The notes under the pieces were generated by a model. It worked only from the letters and a program-made list of their open reading frames with translations, was not told where the DNA came from and did no database searches. From Leuctra nigra (taxonomy: Eukaryota; Arthropoda; Insecta; Plecoptera; Leuctridae): DNA of 64,000 nt. Location: contig OW203764.1 of assembly GCA_934045905.1 (NCBI GenBank), positions 21,381,685 to 21,445,684 of the forward strand, given 5' to 3'. Below are positions 47,901 to 57,700 of this stretch, in pieces (the stretch's first letter is position 1; every line of letters starts with the position of its first letter). The position numbers were made by a program, and so were the translations under genes.

Positions 47901-50900
47901 AGCTGTGGTAGCCCTCGGACTGCGCGTACGATGGTTGCTGATGATGCTGAGGTCGCATTGGCTCATCGTAGTTGCGCGAGTATTCTTCTAGGTCCGCTTG
48001 CGTCAAGTGCGGTGGAGACTGTTTCGGTTCTTGGTAGGACATCGCGTATTCCTCCAGCTCCACTTTCGTCAGCGGCGGATCTCGGTAGGACCTGTGGCAA
48101 TGAAAGAAGTTGATGCAATATTGAAGTAGGTATGTATGTACTAGTGTATTGGACAACATAACACTACTCTCCTGATTTGATTGTTGTCAGTGTACAGAAA
48201 ATAAATAGAATGTTCAGTGTAAAGAAACAAAAACATGTTAGCTAAGTGAGAAATTTGTTCCTAATCTGTTTTCAACAAAGTACACACAAAATGAAACAAC
48301 AAGACCCCTCTACATTTACAAATACAATCCTTGTCTCTTCTCTCAGTCTTCGCTATTTTTTACACAATAATTTTGATACTCACTACAAATGGTGACAGAA
48401 AATGGTATTTGTTTTCTTTTTTCTTTTTAACTATTAACTTTTTATTTTATTGTATTATTATGATATAGTACATCTTAAGTTCAAATAACCTGAGCTTAAA
48501 ATATCAGTACTTACTGTTATAAATATTCAATGCTGTTATTAATACTATTACAGCAAATATAAGTTTATTGATCATTAATTAGACAGCTGTTGTTGAATTG
48601 ATAATTTACTCATTGTTTTGGGGAATCATATATTTTATTTATTAATATACGCAGAGCCATGTTATCAAATAATTAAGTATTCATATAAAACCTACTGAAT
48701 AAGTTGACACCGGTATAAAAACAAATCCTTGTCCACAACCTTGTTTGATGGTATTGAATTGCAATCAATTCTGCGTAGAAAAGTGTAGATAGGTGATGAG
48801 AATCTTACGTAGAGAGTGATCTTGCATACTCCTCGAGGTCCGCCTGTGTGAGATGAGGCTTGGTGGAGATGACATCTCGCTCGGGCGGAGAGGGAACCAT
48901 GTAGTCGTTGTCACCCAGCAGCTTACCCTCGCGATCCACTCGCGGCAGGTACAGTCGAGACTCGTCGGGGGACATCTTCTCGCAGCGCTCCAGTACAGTC
49001 TTCAGTTGCTGATGGCATGAAAAGCAATTATAATAATTATAATGGTCATCTTAATCTTCTCTTCCAGTGATGAATATTTACAATGTAAACACTTATTTTT
49101 AAACTTATTTCCTATAAAACATTGTATGAATTTTATTTTTACATCCTAAAACAGGTCTTACAAAGAAGATACATTTCAAAACTATATAGGTTTCTATATG
49201 TACAGATTATATACACATTATCATTTTCTACACATTTTCCTACACATTTTCTACGCAATTCACCATTTGTCACCATTTGTCATTTGTACACATTTTATTA
49301 AAAAATAATTAAATTAATATATACTTTTTTTATGGATTCGAACTCTCAAGTAGGTATGTAGTATGTGAATGTGATATGATAGAGTTGTGTACAAGACTCT
49401 GACATCTGATTATTAAAAAACAAAATTATAACCACTGAGATTGATAATGTTTTTCATATGTTACCTGCTGAGAAAATGAAGGATTTGGTCGCTTCATGAA
49501 GGGTCTTGTGTAGGGGATGGCACTCTCCTTGGGGTAGTTGGTGTGATCCGTCCAGGACTTGGAGCGATGGCTGCCGCCGCCGGGATTAGGTCGGACGGCC
49601 ATGGGGGTGGCCTCCGCAGCCGCCGACATCGGCCACGACGGGAACTTCTCGTGGCCGGGACCGTACTTGATGCCCTTCAGACTGGAGGCGTCGCGCACGG
49701 GAGGCGCTGGAGGAGGTGATCCTGGAAAATCAGGACAATCAGTAACCGAAACAGGAAGCCCATCTCTTCAAACCACAACAAATGACAACCATGAATGCAT
49801 AACTATACACAAACCAGTTATTTTAATGTGAATCAAGTAACATTTTTCAAAATGCATTTCACAAGAAAACAACCATGGCCAAACAAGTATTCAGACTTGG
49901 ACAGCATTCAATTCTTGAGGCACTATAAATATTAACTGTGATAAACTCAAGGGCTGAGTTACCTACCCTCACATTCCACTAATATTATTCTGCTCAATGT
50001 AGTTATGACTAATTTTCTTGCTAGGTAAGTTCTAACCTGTGTTCAGGTTTCTTCTGAGAAGGGGAACATCCAATTCCAAGTTTATGACCATGGAGTTCTT
50101 GTGTTCTTAGGACAACAAAGAAAGGTGGACCCAGCGAGTGGTTGACTCATCAAAAACCTACCCAAGAGACCGGCAAAGATGCTTCAAAAGAAGCTGGCGA
50201 AATATACTGATTTACAACATATTATTGACAACTTTTACTGCTTGACTTATTTACTGCAATGTTGTTGTTTTCGACTCATTGTTTCCCTGGGCTCTCAAAC
50301 TCTCTCCCAAACAATGCATGAAGCTACACTAAAAAGCGCCTTTGCCGTCTTAATTTTAATTCGACGGTATATTTGATGATCAGCTCATGCAGGTATGCTG
50401 AAGGTCCTCATCCCACTTCAATAGTCCAGCTCACCTACACTATATTTATTGACACGTTTTTTTTATAAAACGTGTATAAAGGTGAACAGTTACAAATACA
50501 TTTTTTTCTGAAGATGAAGACAATAATGTCGTAAATATTTTTTCAGACAGGATTTATTCAGTTGAAAAATTTGCCCATGTAAAAAAATTGAGAATTTCAT
50601 ACGAAGTTGCAGGTAACTGAGTGGTAAAATGAAAATTATCTAACATTTTTCCACTTCACCTGATTTTACAAGCAGTAAATAATTTAGCTGTCAAGTCCAA
50701 CTACATTGCTGAAATCCGAGAAAGTAGACATTTTCCCGTTCCTCATTATCATTTGACTTGTACCTACATAACAAAACAAACACAAGTAAGTTCAGAAATT
50801 TCGAATTTTAATTGTAACTCATTCCAGATCGAGTTCACACTGACTCTAATGTAATTAAAACCCGCTAGGTCTAATGACAATTAACATATCGTACTAATTG

Positions 50901-53900
50901 GCATACCATGGGAAGCAAGCTGCGCGCCATATTGTTATTACAATAAACCCGTATAATTAACAGCTGCTATAAAATTCCTCGCTCAAACTTATCGGTAATC
51001 ATCAATACTCGTGCCTAATAATCACCACACATGCAACAACGTATAAACCAAGTTTATATAGTGCCATAAGTCATGAGATATCTTCCAGATGGTATTTATT
51101 GTAGATATAATAGAATGTAAGGCAAGGAGAAGAGGGTGTTATGTGGGGGTGTCAAGTTACTCTACCTGTTCCGGGATACTGCAGCTATTTATTTAGTTCG
51201 ATAGCAATTGAATATGGAAACAGCTGTTTTCAGATGCGTGTGTCTTATCTTATCGCTTACTTTTAGAATATCTCACGACTAGGAAAAGGGACACAAACTA
51301 CAATACCTCAATAAGGGCAGGTTTTTCAATTAATTCAAAATATGTAGTAAGGTTAAAATATATGTGCTCTCAAAAAAAAGTAATAACATAGTGGTGTCAA
51401 TAAATGAGTGTATAAAAAACTATAAATCTGTAAACTAAACAGAGCAATGACACTTGTTCTATAGACACATGTTTACTCTGTATAAGCATTGAAGGAAAGT
51501 GAGAAGACAACCTCCCATATGTTAGACAAATAGACCGCGACTAGATTCCCTTATGTCTGCGATAGTTCTATTTACAATACCTCACTGGAGTACCTCAGTG
51601 TCTTATCAAGCCCTGACCTGGCTCTAAAAAGCCATGCCTTGCCATGTGGCTTTTACGACAAATACACCCAAACTCCAGACAGATTGCGGTCATGTTAGTT
51701 TTAACAAGATAAATGGGCGGTTTTGGCGATGGCTGAATTTGGGTACTTCAAGTGATGCCGTAAAAGTAAGCAACTTCCGGGCCGAAATATTTGCGATACC
51801 GTAGAGTGCTTCTCGAGAGATCTAAACCATATGGCTTTTTTATAAATTCAAGACTGCACTACACATAATTTGCTTAGAGTAAAAAAAAATGAAAGTAGAA
51901 TTGGCAAAATTATCAATTGTGCACAATTTTGTTTTCGATCTCGTGATCTACAATCGTAATCCACAATCGTGATCGTACAATCTATGAAAATCAAGAAGCT
52001 GTGAAAAGCAACAAAACTGAGATTTTTATGCCTTTTTTTTAAATCTAATTTTGTCAGATTGGATACAATACAATTTTGATAGGTATGTAATTTTACAATA
52101 AAAATAAAAAAAATAATGACACGTTAATGAATCGCCAAATAAATGTAAACTTGTTTAGGTGGATTCACACGGCCGTTCCAAACTTCGAGTTTGAAACTCA
52201 AGTTTGCCAAAGTTCCGAATCGCCGTTCCAAAAACTCCCGTGTGAACTATAAAAGTTTGAAACTCAATCCTCACAGTTCGAATCTTTTCATAGTTCACAC
52301 GAAGATTTTTGGAACGGTGATTCGGAACTTCGGCAAACTTGAGTTTCAAACTCGAAGTTTGGAACGGCCGTGTGAATCCACCTTTTGCCTCTTTTCCTAT
52401 AGGAAAATTTCCTCACAATGGGGGTAAATAAGAATTTGGTTCTAATAATTTGTTCTTCACAGTTTTCAATGTATGTAAGTGATGACATACAGAGAGTAAG
52501 ATCCACGAAATGTTCGAAGATGGTTCAAGAAGACTTTTGGAACGAGCTTGATCCAGCGCCTGGAATTTCGAACTCGCAACATGAGCTCTAACGGTGTTTG
52601 CACTGGACCGCCTTTCATCTGTCGATGTGCATTGTTAGTAATTGTATGAGTTCACCTCTGCGTCGACCTTTAGCCCTCGTTTAACACCTCACACTAGACC
52701 TGTACCACACTTCATAATATTAACAGCTAGAGAAGAATGTTTGTGGATGGGAGGCGAGCTAATAACGTACATTAGATCAAAGATAAACTCTTCCATTTCA
52801 CTACGCGTCAATAAGCGAACTTGAATTTCAATAAAAAAAAATAACTGGTTACCATTACAAGTTTTTATTGATATTATTTAATAGAAAATAATGAGCTGGA
52901 TGAGTACCGAAAAGATGATTGCGGCGACTGGCAAATTTTAGTTTTATAGTCCGAAACTAACTGAATTTAATGATCGTAAGAAAAAAACTGCGTGTGGAAA
53001 AGTAGGCCTTGGACGCTCAATATTGCCCCAACTTCCGCTTACACCCAGAAATCATTTTATTTCCTTAACACTTTAGAAGGCTAATGCACTTGATGCACAT
53101 CACTTGATGCACAACACTTGATGCACCACATCACTTGATGCACAACGTTTGAGTTCCATTCAAACAACATGACTCGTAAATCCACAAAATTGTCGTGACG
53201 TCATCTCAATTCTGTGCTATATTGCCGATATTTGATAGTTTTAAAAGCTATCTGGGAAATTGTAGGTTCCGTAGAAATCTAATTACGAAGAGTTAATCAC
53301 TCGCATTACAAAAATACATCGATTTACCCCCAATTAGGTAAGTAAAATCTAACCCGACAACACGTGTCATCATAATGTCCACCCCCGGGGGGAAGCTTCA
53401 AATCTTTGCACTGATAATAAAACAAAGGACGTTGTGCAAACTATGAATAGCATTAGTGCCGTTGAATATTAATAATGTAGTGCGTATTCAATGATAGTGC
53501 TAAGCAAACAGCATCAAATAAATGGTTTGTGTACTCAATAAAATTTCAAATTATTTTTAATTATTTTTAATAGTGTCTAGACGACTCTCTGTAGGTAATA
53601 TCTTGTCTGCAAATGACGATGATGATTGGGATGAAGACTTCGATGAGAAGTTTAAAAAACTAGTTAAGTGGTAGGTATAGGGTCGGTCGTGGCATATCAG
53701 TTCCCAGAACAAGTGACTAAAAAGTCGACGACAAGGCATAAGAGTCGGTCTGTACCTTCTAGAGACAATCTTCATTGATCTCTTTTCGACCAAATTCATG
53801 AGCCCTACTGGTCAAGTACCCTGGCCTCCCGATATATTTGAATGGTATAAGATGGTATAAGCTTAGAGGAATAAGTGGTGCGCATAGACATTGTAGCCTT

Positions 53901-54744
53901 CATACAATGTCTATGGTATAAGTAAAGAACGTTATGAGTCAATTTTTTGAAAAAAAAAATAATGTGTAATATTCTTTGCAGTTCTTTTTTGAGCTTTCAG
54001 AATATAGCCTCGGTTTTTAGAAAATGTTGACACAAAGTCTTGAAAACGCAATTGAATATTTTTTGTCTGGGGCTTAACGTCGCACTGTTCTGCAGCGAGG
54101 CTAATGGCGACGGATGAATGATTATGATGATGATTGGGAGATGATGGCGAAGTGTAGGTAAGAATGGAAGGTGGGAAGGAGGCGGTCGTGGACTATTTGT
54201 AGGGTATCTTCCCAACATTTGCCTATCGACTGCGGGAATACCACGAAAAAAAAACCCAGTCAGGAAGGACGGCCGCGGGAATCGAACCCGGGCCTCCGGA
54301 ATACAAGTTCAGAGCGTTACCACTCACCCAACCTGTTCCGTATCATATCGAATTGAATATCGATTTGTATGGAAGATAGATATACAAGTTTCAACATACA
54401 GCTTCGTTTATCTAAGTTTCATCCGAAAATGAGCCCTGCTGGTCAAACCCTGGCCTCCCGATATAATATTTGTGAATCATTTACCGGCGTCCCTCGGCCA
54501 CTGATGTTGCTGCTGCTCCCAATGCGGCGGATGTACGACGGGGGCGAAGTTGAGGCCCGACTGGTTGTGCAGGTACGAGTAGACGGAGGACTTGGACCCC
54601 TGCACGGGCCCGTGCATTGTCCCCGGCACCTGGCCGCCGGGCAGGTTAGGCCCCGACATCATGAGGTGCGCGTGGGCGGGGGCCGCCGTCTCGCGGGCCA
54701 TCTGCCGCGCGTGCGCGCTCCGGACATCGGGACACTGCACCAAG
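20731..54744 (-). CDS. shrm: Shroom, actin- and Rock-binding cytoskeletal protein, N-terminus outside the resolved exons
   Basis: Eleven minus-strand exons join without any phase conflict: 54485-54744, 49465-49721, 48809-49008, 47840-48091, 46112-46325, 43953-45475, 23700-23839, 22273-22884, 21845-22140, 21114-21380 and 20731-20994. They give 1427 residues plus an unresolved N-terminus. ASD1, the actin-targeting domain, is marked at about residues 460-504 by ERIGEIERQQSRYSYLDP and LKAIQKKALLSFYERHH. ASD2, the Rho-kinase-binding coiled coil, covers about residues 1130-1425 and ends with SKRDKLREQLEEAKKLKENI...MKAKLIMDSREIVDKIKLG. The middle is disordered, with Pro-rich runs such as EPLPPPPPEL. 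Shroom recruits Rok to apical junctions and drives apical constriction. No PDZ domain is seen in the window. The 20-kb intron 23840-43952 separates ASD1 from ASD2. Confidence 0.93.
21114..21380 (-). CDS. shrm: Shroom ASD2 exon b (coiled coil)
   Basis: ATATTGCAG acceptor and GTAAGG donor, 89 codons. Helical: EELMARLDRKLVVLRAEHLE and HVEEVGKITSLLLGLSGRLA, typical of the three-segment ASD2 coiled coil. Confidence 0.93.
21439..21569. mobile_element. 131-bp MITE in a Shroom intron, TAT-flanked
   Basis: Ends AGGTCTGTTCGTTTACCCTG and its complement pair over about 42 bases with one small bulge. TAT flanks both sides (21436-21438 and 21570-21572). The ends suggest a PIF/Harbinger-like MITE. Confidence 0.75.
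21845..22140 (-). CDS. shrm: Shroom ASD2 exon a
   Basis: TTTCATTAG acceptor and GTACAG donor. It contains RPTDYVAGLFRLD (a conserved ASD2 block) and SESKAKFLTMFSTDM. Confidence 0.88.
22273..22884 (-). CDS. shrm: Shroom exon, acidic linker into ASD2
   Basis: TTGTTGCAG acceptor and GTGAGA donor. 204 codons of linker ending in CEELSLDLASQLSPSDKLQG, which opens ASD2. Confidence 0.88.
23700..23839 (-). CDS. shrm: Shroom exon, first on the ASD2 side of the 20-kb intron
   Basis: TCTGTTGTAG acceptor and GTAACA donor. It encodes STSKASYLAYRRDSHRERS and SYKRTMSPSEVVLDTHNH. The single leading G completes a codon begun by the exon ending at 43953 (TT-G) or by the candidate alternative exon ending at 34480 (AG-G). 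Confidence 0.85.
24943..25490. mobile_element. 548-bp TIR element, ends AAGGGGGGATGCCCAAGTAGA
   Basis: The left end AAGGGGGGATGCCCAAGTAG and the right end complement AAGGAGGGATGCCCAAGTAG differ at one base. The interior is AT-rich without a frame. The target duplication is not clear. Confidence 0.7.
30496..30707. mobile_element. 212-bp TA-flanked hairpin MITE (mariner-like), copy 2
   Basis: Arms start CACTCAAACCAATAAAAA and pair almost perfectly; TA flanks both ends. The same length and core as copy 1 at 16419, but different arms. Confidence 0.85.
32119..32701. mobile_element. nonautonomous hAT-like element, 583 bp, 8-bp TSD, with nested G-rich repeat
   Basis: Ends CAGGGCCGTATTA and TAATACGGCCCTG, flanked by the exact duplication TATGAGTA (32111-32118 and 32702-32709). 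A second repeat starting ATGGGCGTCCGCAGGATTTC (about 32322) is nested inside. Confidence 0.9.
34480..34517 (-). CDS. candidate alternative first coding exon of Shroom (ASD2-only isoform)
   Basis: On the minus strand a GC-rich segment (34480-34740) ends GACACCATGG, a strong start context, then reads MVFGSGSKFRIR plus two bases (AG) to a GTAATT donor at 34479. That phase fits the exon starting at 23839, which supplies one base. The upstream segment has several TCAGT initiator-like sites (minus strand, around 34578-34615). No other minus-strand exon lies between. There is no family evidence for these 12 residues; the call rests on context, composition and phase. Confidence 0.45.
34520..34740 (-). 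promoter_or_regulatory. GC-rich candidate internal promoter / 5'UTR
   Basis: This patch is markedly richer in GC and CpG than the flanking intron. Read on the minus strand it carries repeated GTCAGTG units that resemble the arthropod initiator, just upstream of the candidate ATG at 34517. Confidence 0.4.
34848..34912 (+). repeat. SINE-tail-only insertion with 13-bp TSD
   Basis: A 65-base unit (T-run, GTCGCCATTAGCCTCGCTG...GTTAAGCCCCAGAC, A-run) is flanked by exact copies of ATCGTGGAACCTT (34835-34847 and 34913-34925). It interrupts a minus-strand SINE. Confidence 0.7.
34909..35040 (-). repeat. tRNA-derived SINE head and body
   Basis: Read on the minus strand: TTGGCTCAGGCAGTAACGC (A-box-like), then GGTCCCGGGTTCGATTC (B box) and the family body. 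It is interrupted by the insertion at 34848-34912. Confidence 0.7.
35314..35442 (+). CDS. weak candidate exon, Ser/Arg-rich, unknown
   Basis: An acceptor TTTTCCTAG and a donor GTAGCA bracket an open frame reading EIRALTRSSESTSPPQQGSL and LHRGRRKKALSTSMLQ. The frame also continues unspliced to a stop at 35546. Its composition looks coding (Ser/Arg-rich, disordered), but I recognise no family and see no partner exon. Confidence 0.25.
38890..39240. repeat. three diverged copies of a CCGGAAGTGACGTCA-type unit
   Basis: Units at about 38904, 39027 and 39181 share 'aaaCCGGAAGTGACGTCATA' with decay, and two share 'gccgccatttt' before it and 'aacggct' after it. No frame is maintained. Confidence 0.65.
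39407..39792. repeat. near-perfect inverted repeat with 155-bp arms
   Basis: The left arm (39407-39561) and right arm (39637-39792) differ at about two positions; the spacer is 75 bases. Arms begin CCCCATAAAAAACACTCCGTG. No coding frame or clear target duplication. Confidence 0.9.
43535..43562. repeat. (AAAAT)n-type simple repeat
   Basis: Alternating AAATAAAAT units downstream of the ASD1 exon. Confidence 0.7.
43953..45475 (-). CDS. shrm: Shroom large ASD1 exon (508 codons)
   Basis: CTCTGCCAG acceptor. It contains ASD1 near its start, then long Pro/Ser-rich linkers. It ends ...NNC-I-TT at a GTAAGT donor; unspliced reading gives TTG TAA, an in-frame stop one codon later. Confidence 0.93.
45676..45924. 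mobile_element. hAT-like element with one lost terminus, 8-bp TSD
   Basis: The right end is CCAGACCGCCACTG. Exact 8-bp duplications ATTTCTGG lie at 45668-45675 and 45925-45932. The left end begins CGGGGGGAGG and lacks the expected terminal CAGTGG. It sits in the intron just upstream of the ASD1 exon. Confidence 0.75.
46112..46325 (-). CDS. shrm: Shroom exon, WHGSMSDVSV block
   Basis: GACTGTGCAG acceptor and GTATAA donor. Ser-rich, with the insect-Shroom phrase KWHGSMSDVSVTS. It joins in phase 0 to the ASD1 exon. Confidence 0.88.
47840..48091 (-). CDS. shrm: Shroom exon, repeated ELEEY motifs
   Basis: GCCACAG acceptor and GTAACT donor. It contains PPLTKVELEEYAMSY and PPHLTQADLEEYSRNY, so together with the previous exon there are three tandem LEEY-type motifs about 25-30 residues apart. 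Confidence 0.88.
48809..49008 (-). CDS. shrm: Shroom exon, conserved CEKMSPDESRLYLPRVD block
   Basis: GCCATCAG acceptor and GTAAGA donor. Besides the conserved block it carries DNDYMVPSPPERD and HLTQADLEEYARSL, the first of two related TQADLEEY repeats. Confidence 0.88.
49465..49721 (-). CDS. shrm: Shroom exon, Pro-rich
   Basis: TTTTCCAG acceptor and GTAACA donor. It encodes SPPPAPPVRDASSLKGIKYG and SKSWTDHTNYPKESAIPYTR, residues about 87-172 of the visible protein. Confidence 0.85.
52157..52383. mobile_element. 227-bp palindromic MITE
   Basis: Ends AGGTGGATTCACACGGCCGT pair perfectly and the pairing extends for about 90 bases inward with mismatches. TTT flanks both sides. Because it is palindromic, both strands give similar short open frames, which are not genes. 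Confidence 0.85.
53085..53146. repeat. tandem ACTTGATGCAC repeat
   Basis: Four copies of ACTTGATGCAC separated by 3-6 bases. Confidence 0.8.
53574..53670 (+). CDS. weak candidate exon, acidic, unknown
   Basis: A TTTTTAATAG acceptor and a GTAGGT donor bracket 31 codons reading RRLSVGNILSANDDDDWDED and FDEKFKKLVK. The unspliced frame stops one codon later (TGG TAG). The composition looks like coding sequence, but no family is recognised and it lies antisense to Shroom. Confidence 0.25.
54061..54340 (-). repeat. complete tRNA-derived SINE
   Basis: On the minus strand the head carries an A box (TTGGGTGAGTGG) and a B box (GGGTTCGATTCCCG), followed by the body and a tail ending GCGACGTTAAGCCCCAGAC and A-run. 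It is the best-preserved copy of the family in the window. Confidence 0.85.
54485..54744 (-). CDS. shrm: Shroom exon, most N-terminal seen
   Basis: CCTTGACAG acceptor and GTAAAT donor. It encodes VQCPDVRSAHARQMARE and a Gly/Pro/His/Gln-rich disordered stretch. It needs an upstream exon ending with two bases of a Ser-type codon, not found here. Confidence 0.8.
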
Positions 54745-57700
54745 CTGTCAAGGAACAACACAATTACAATCGTGAACATCGAATTACACATTATTTTAAA
54801 TCATATTCTGCATTCATATCTTTGATTGGAAGATTGACATTAAATTATAAAATAATAATTACCTACTGCTCGCAGATAAATTAATAAATTCGCTAGTAAA
54901 TTTTAAAATTTTAGCACATTACATCACACTTCAAATTGAAACAGTAACATTAGTAATTACATATTTCATTACTACAAAATGGTACAATTTTAATCAGGCC
55001 CTAATATTATGAAAGTATCACTTATTGTTTACCACAAAAGTAGCAATAAGCATTCCATAATCGTTTCTTGTGTTAAAAATAAAAAAAAACATCACATGTG
55101 GAACTTGTCCCTAAACAAACAGAACGTGTTTTCTGGGTAGTTCAATTTCCGCATTGTATTACAAATGATGTATTTACAATACCCCCCCCCCCCCCCCCCC
55201 GGCAAAGAGACAGGCTGCGCCCATGAAAACTACTCGACGTCCTCTTCTCTAATCGCACTTCGGTTTGCTATTCGCAACGCATCAAGTTGTTCCCCAGGGT
55301 TACCCGAGGACGGTGTAGGAAGTCGTCTCGAGAGTTCTGAATGAATCTCACACTCCCCCACAGCATCCGACACGTGAGAGCTGGACTCGAACCCACGCAC
55401 GTCGGTGCCAAATGCAGCCGATCTGACCGGCGAGTTCACGTATTGTTCGGTGACGGAGTGGGTGGGGGGAGGTGAATGATTATGACGTCATTCTAACGTG
55501 TCCAGTGGCGTGCGGGTCGTGCAAGAGGACTGGGGACAGGTGATATTACACGATAAGCGTTGTGGGAATTGTGGCAACAAGACAAGAAGACAATGCTACG
55601 TGAAATGAGTGACACCGACATGCTAACTAACTAAGATGCAAACTGCATAGATATGCGTGTGAATGCTGCACAAATGGCAAAGTGTTGCAAAGCAGCAAAC
55701 GAGAAATGTTTTACACCCTATCTGCGGGAAAAGATCCTTTGACCTGGGTTCGTGACGTTTTTCCTCAGTCGATGGGCAAAGGGGCCTCATGTTCTTTCCA
55801 CTTTCCCACGTTTACTCAGTCATAAACGATCTAGCTGCTAAGCCGTCAATAATTTTTTTAAATTATAACAAAGATGAAGCGTATGTTAAAGAATCGACCT
55901 TATGTCAAACCCCATTAAAGCGAGGTTCTCATGAATCGCAAACACGTCATGTTTTGCGATTTTATAATTGGAAAACAACGAAAAGGGACGGATTTGGAGC
56001 CGCGCGATTGTCCTACTACGACCCAGTGTGTCAAAGTAGATACAGAGGGCAGGTCATTATGCGGTGGTAGATGGCGTCAAATCGCAACTTGTCGCAATTA
56101 TGGAAACACGTTCCTCGTCCCGCTTGCGATTTGAACGCGACGGGAACCTGACGCAAGGGTGAAGACTGCATGACGCCTTTTCCCGCCCAACCCTGGGAAT
56201 CGGAATAAATCTCGCCGCCGCCGCCGCCGCTGGCCAAGAGCTCTGAACGCGCGCCAATACAGGTAAGGTTGTTATTCAAATGTCTTCTATTCTTGCAAAG
56301 CATGACTTGACTGGTGGAAACCGGTTCCCCGCCGTATTGTTCTCTCCTCCAGCATCCCCGGGGCCGGCGCGGGTGACGTCAGGTGTCACGTGACGACAGA
56401 TGGTCAGGGGATGAGACATCTGTCCGCACAGGAGCCGCGGGGATGCTGCGGAAACTGACCACTCGCAGGACACCCTCGTCAACGAGATCTCGCGACAGCG
56501 AATTACGATCCAACCAACGCAATTCACAATATTTTTTTGTAAATTTTCACCAAGTGGAATTGCCTCATAACACAATAGATGTAGCCCAGGATATTTCAAA
56601 TTTTCCTAATATCTACGCTCCCACTAAAGATATACATACGATGTTTTGCATTCCAAAATGCAGGCCATTTGCATAATAACTGCAGTATTTGTTTGCATCA
56701 GTCGATTGATTTGCATAATTCCAAAAGAAACTAATATTCGAGAAAATGATCTAACGTCCTTAGATCCAAAAGTACAGTTTTCTAAACGATTTAGTGTATC
56801 AAATCTTCTTATGTTCATCTTTACTTTGTCCAGCCCTTGAAATATTCTAAAGTAGAGAACAACCCTTTGGCGATATTGGTCGCCTATTCCTCCGTTCAAA
56901 TTCCCAACCATAGTCGAGCCTAGATTACAACAGGTACCTAATAGTTCGCAGAAACTCTTAGGAGAGACAATGCGAAGATTCAAAAAAAATCTGCCAAGTT
57001 ACTATGCGTAAAAAGCTGCCTTATGACAAAAGCGTAGAAATGTGGGCAACTTTACTATGGGCACAGACGTGCATATTTGTAAGAGAATCAATCCATGCAG
57101 TCGGGCGTCTAGTAAGTCACGTGCGAATGTCGAACGAGTCCAGCGTACTTGCAGCATTACTGCCGCGTAACAATGATTGGGCTCGTTACAATTAGGCCGC
57201 CACGTGTTTAATCAACATAACTCAATAATGATCCTATAGATGACACAGCAACATCGTGCCGTTGCGATTTCATGGACCGCGCATTGATGCTGGATGTTAG
57301 CGCATTGGGTCAGTTCCGTTGCACCCGATCATTACTGCATCGACGCCTAACCCACTTAAATAATCATTTGCATCTTCAGAAAAGAAATAACAGTGCCATA
57401 TAGTCTAACTCGCGCCAAATAAGAATGCGATTCGAGCAGTTTTCTATGCAGCTACGTCCGAAATAATAGCACCTTGGAAACACCGGAGCCAAGTTCACAG
57501 AACTCGAAACGTGATGCTGTTTTTCATCTCTTGCTGTGAACTGAGTAGTAATAACTTGCAAGTTTTTCTAATCACATTCCCACAATGCAATTCTTTAGCC
57601 AATTACCTTAGTAAATATAACGTAGCTTAAAAAACGCCTAACTAAAAACATAATGTGGGCCAAAAATAATTCCAATGTTTCGGTGGAGAGTCAAATAGCA

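Larger units (their letters stand above)
49722..54484 (-). other. Shroom intron of 4.8 kb
   Basis: It contains the palindromic element at 52157, a short tandem repeat at 53085, a candidate acidic exon at 53574 and a SINE at 54061. The rest shows nothing recognisable. Confidence 0.6.

Noticed and set aside
52191..52427. Open frames on both strands starting MKLKFA
   Set aside because: They are mirror images produced by the palindromic MITE at 52157-52383.
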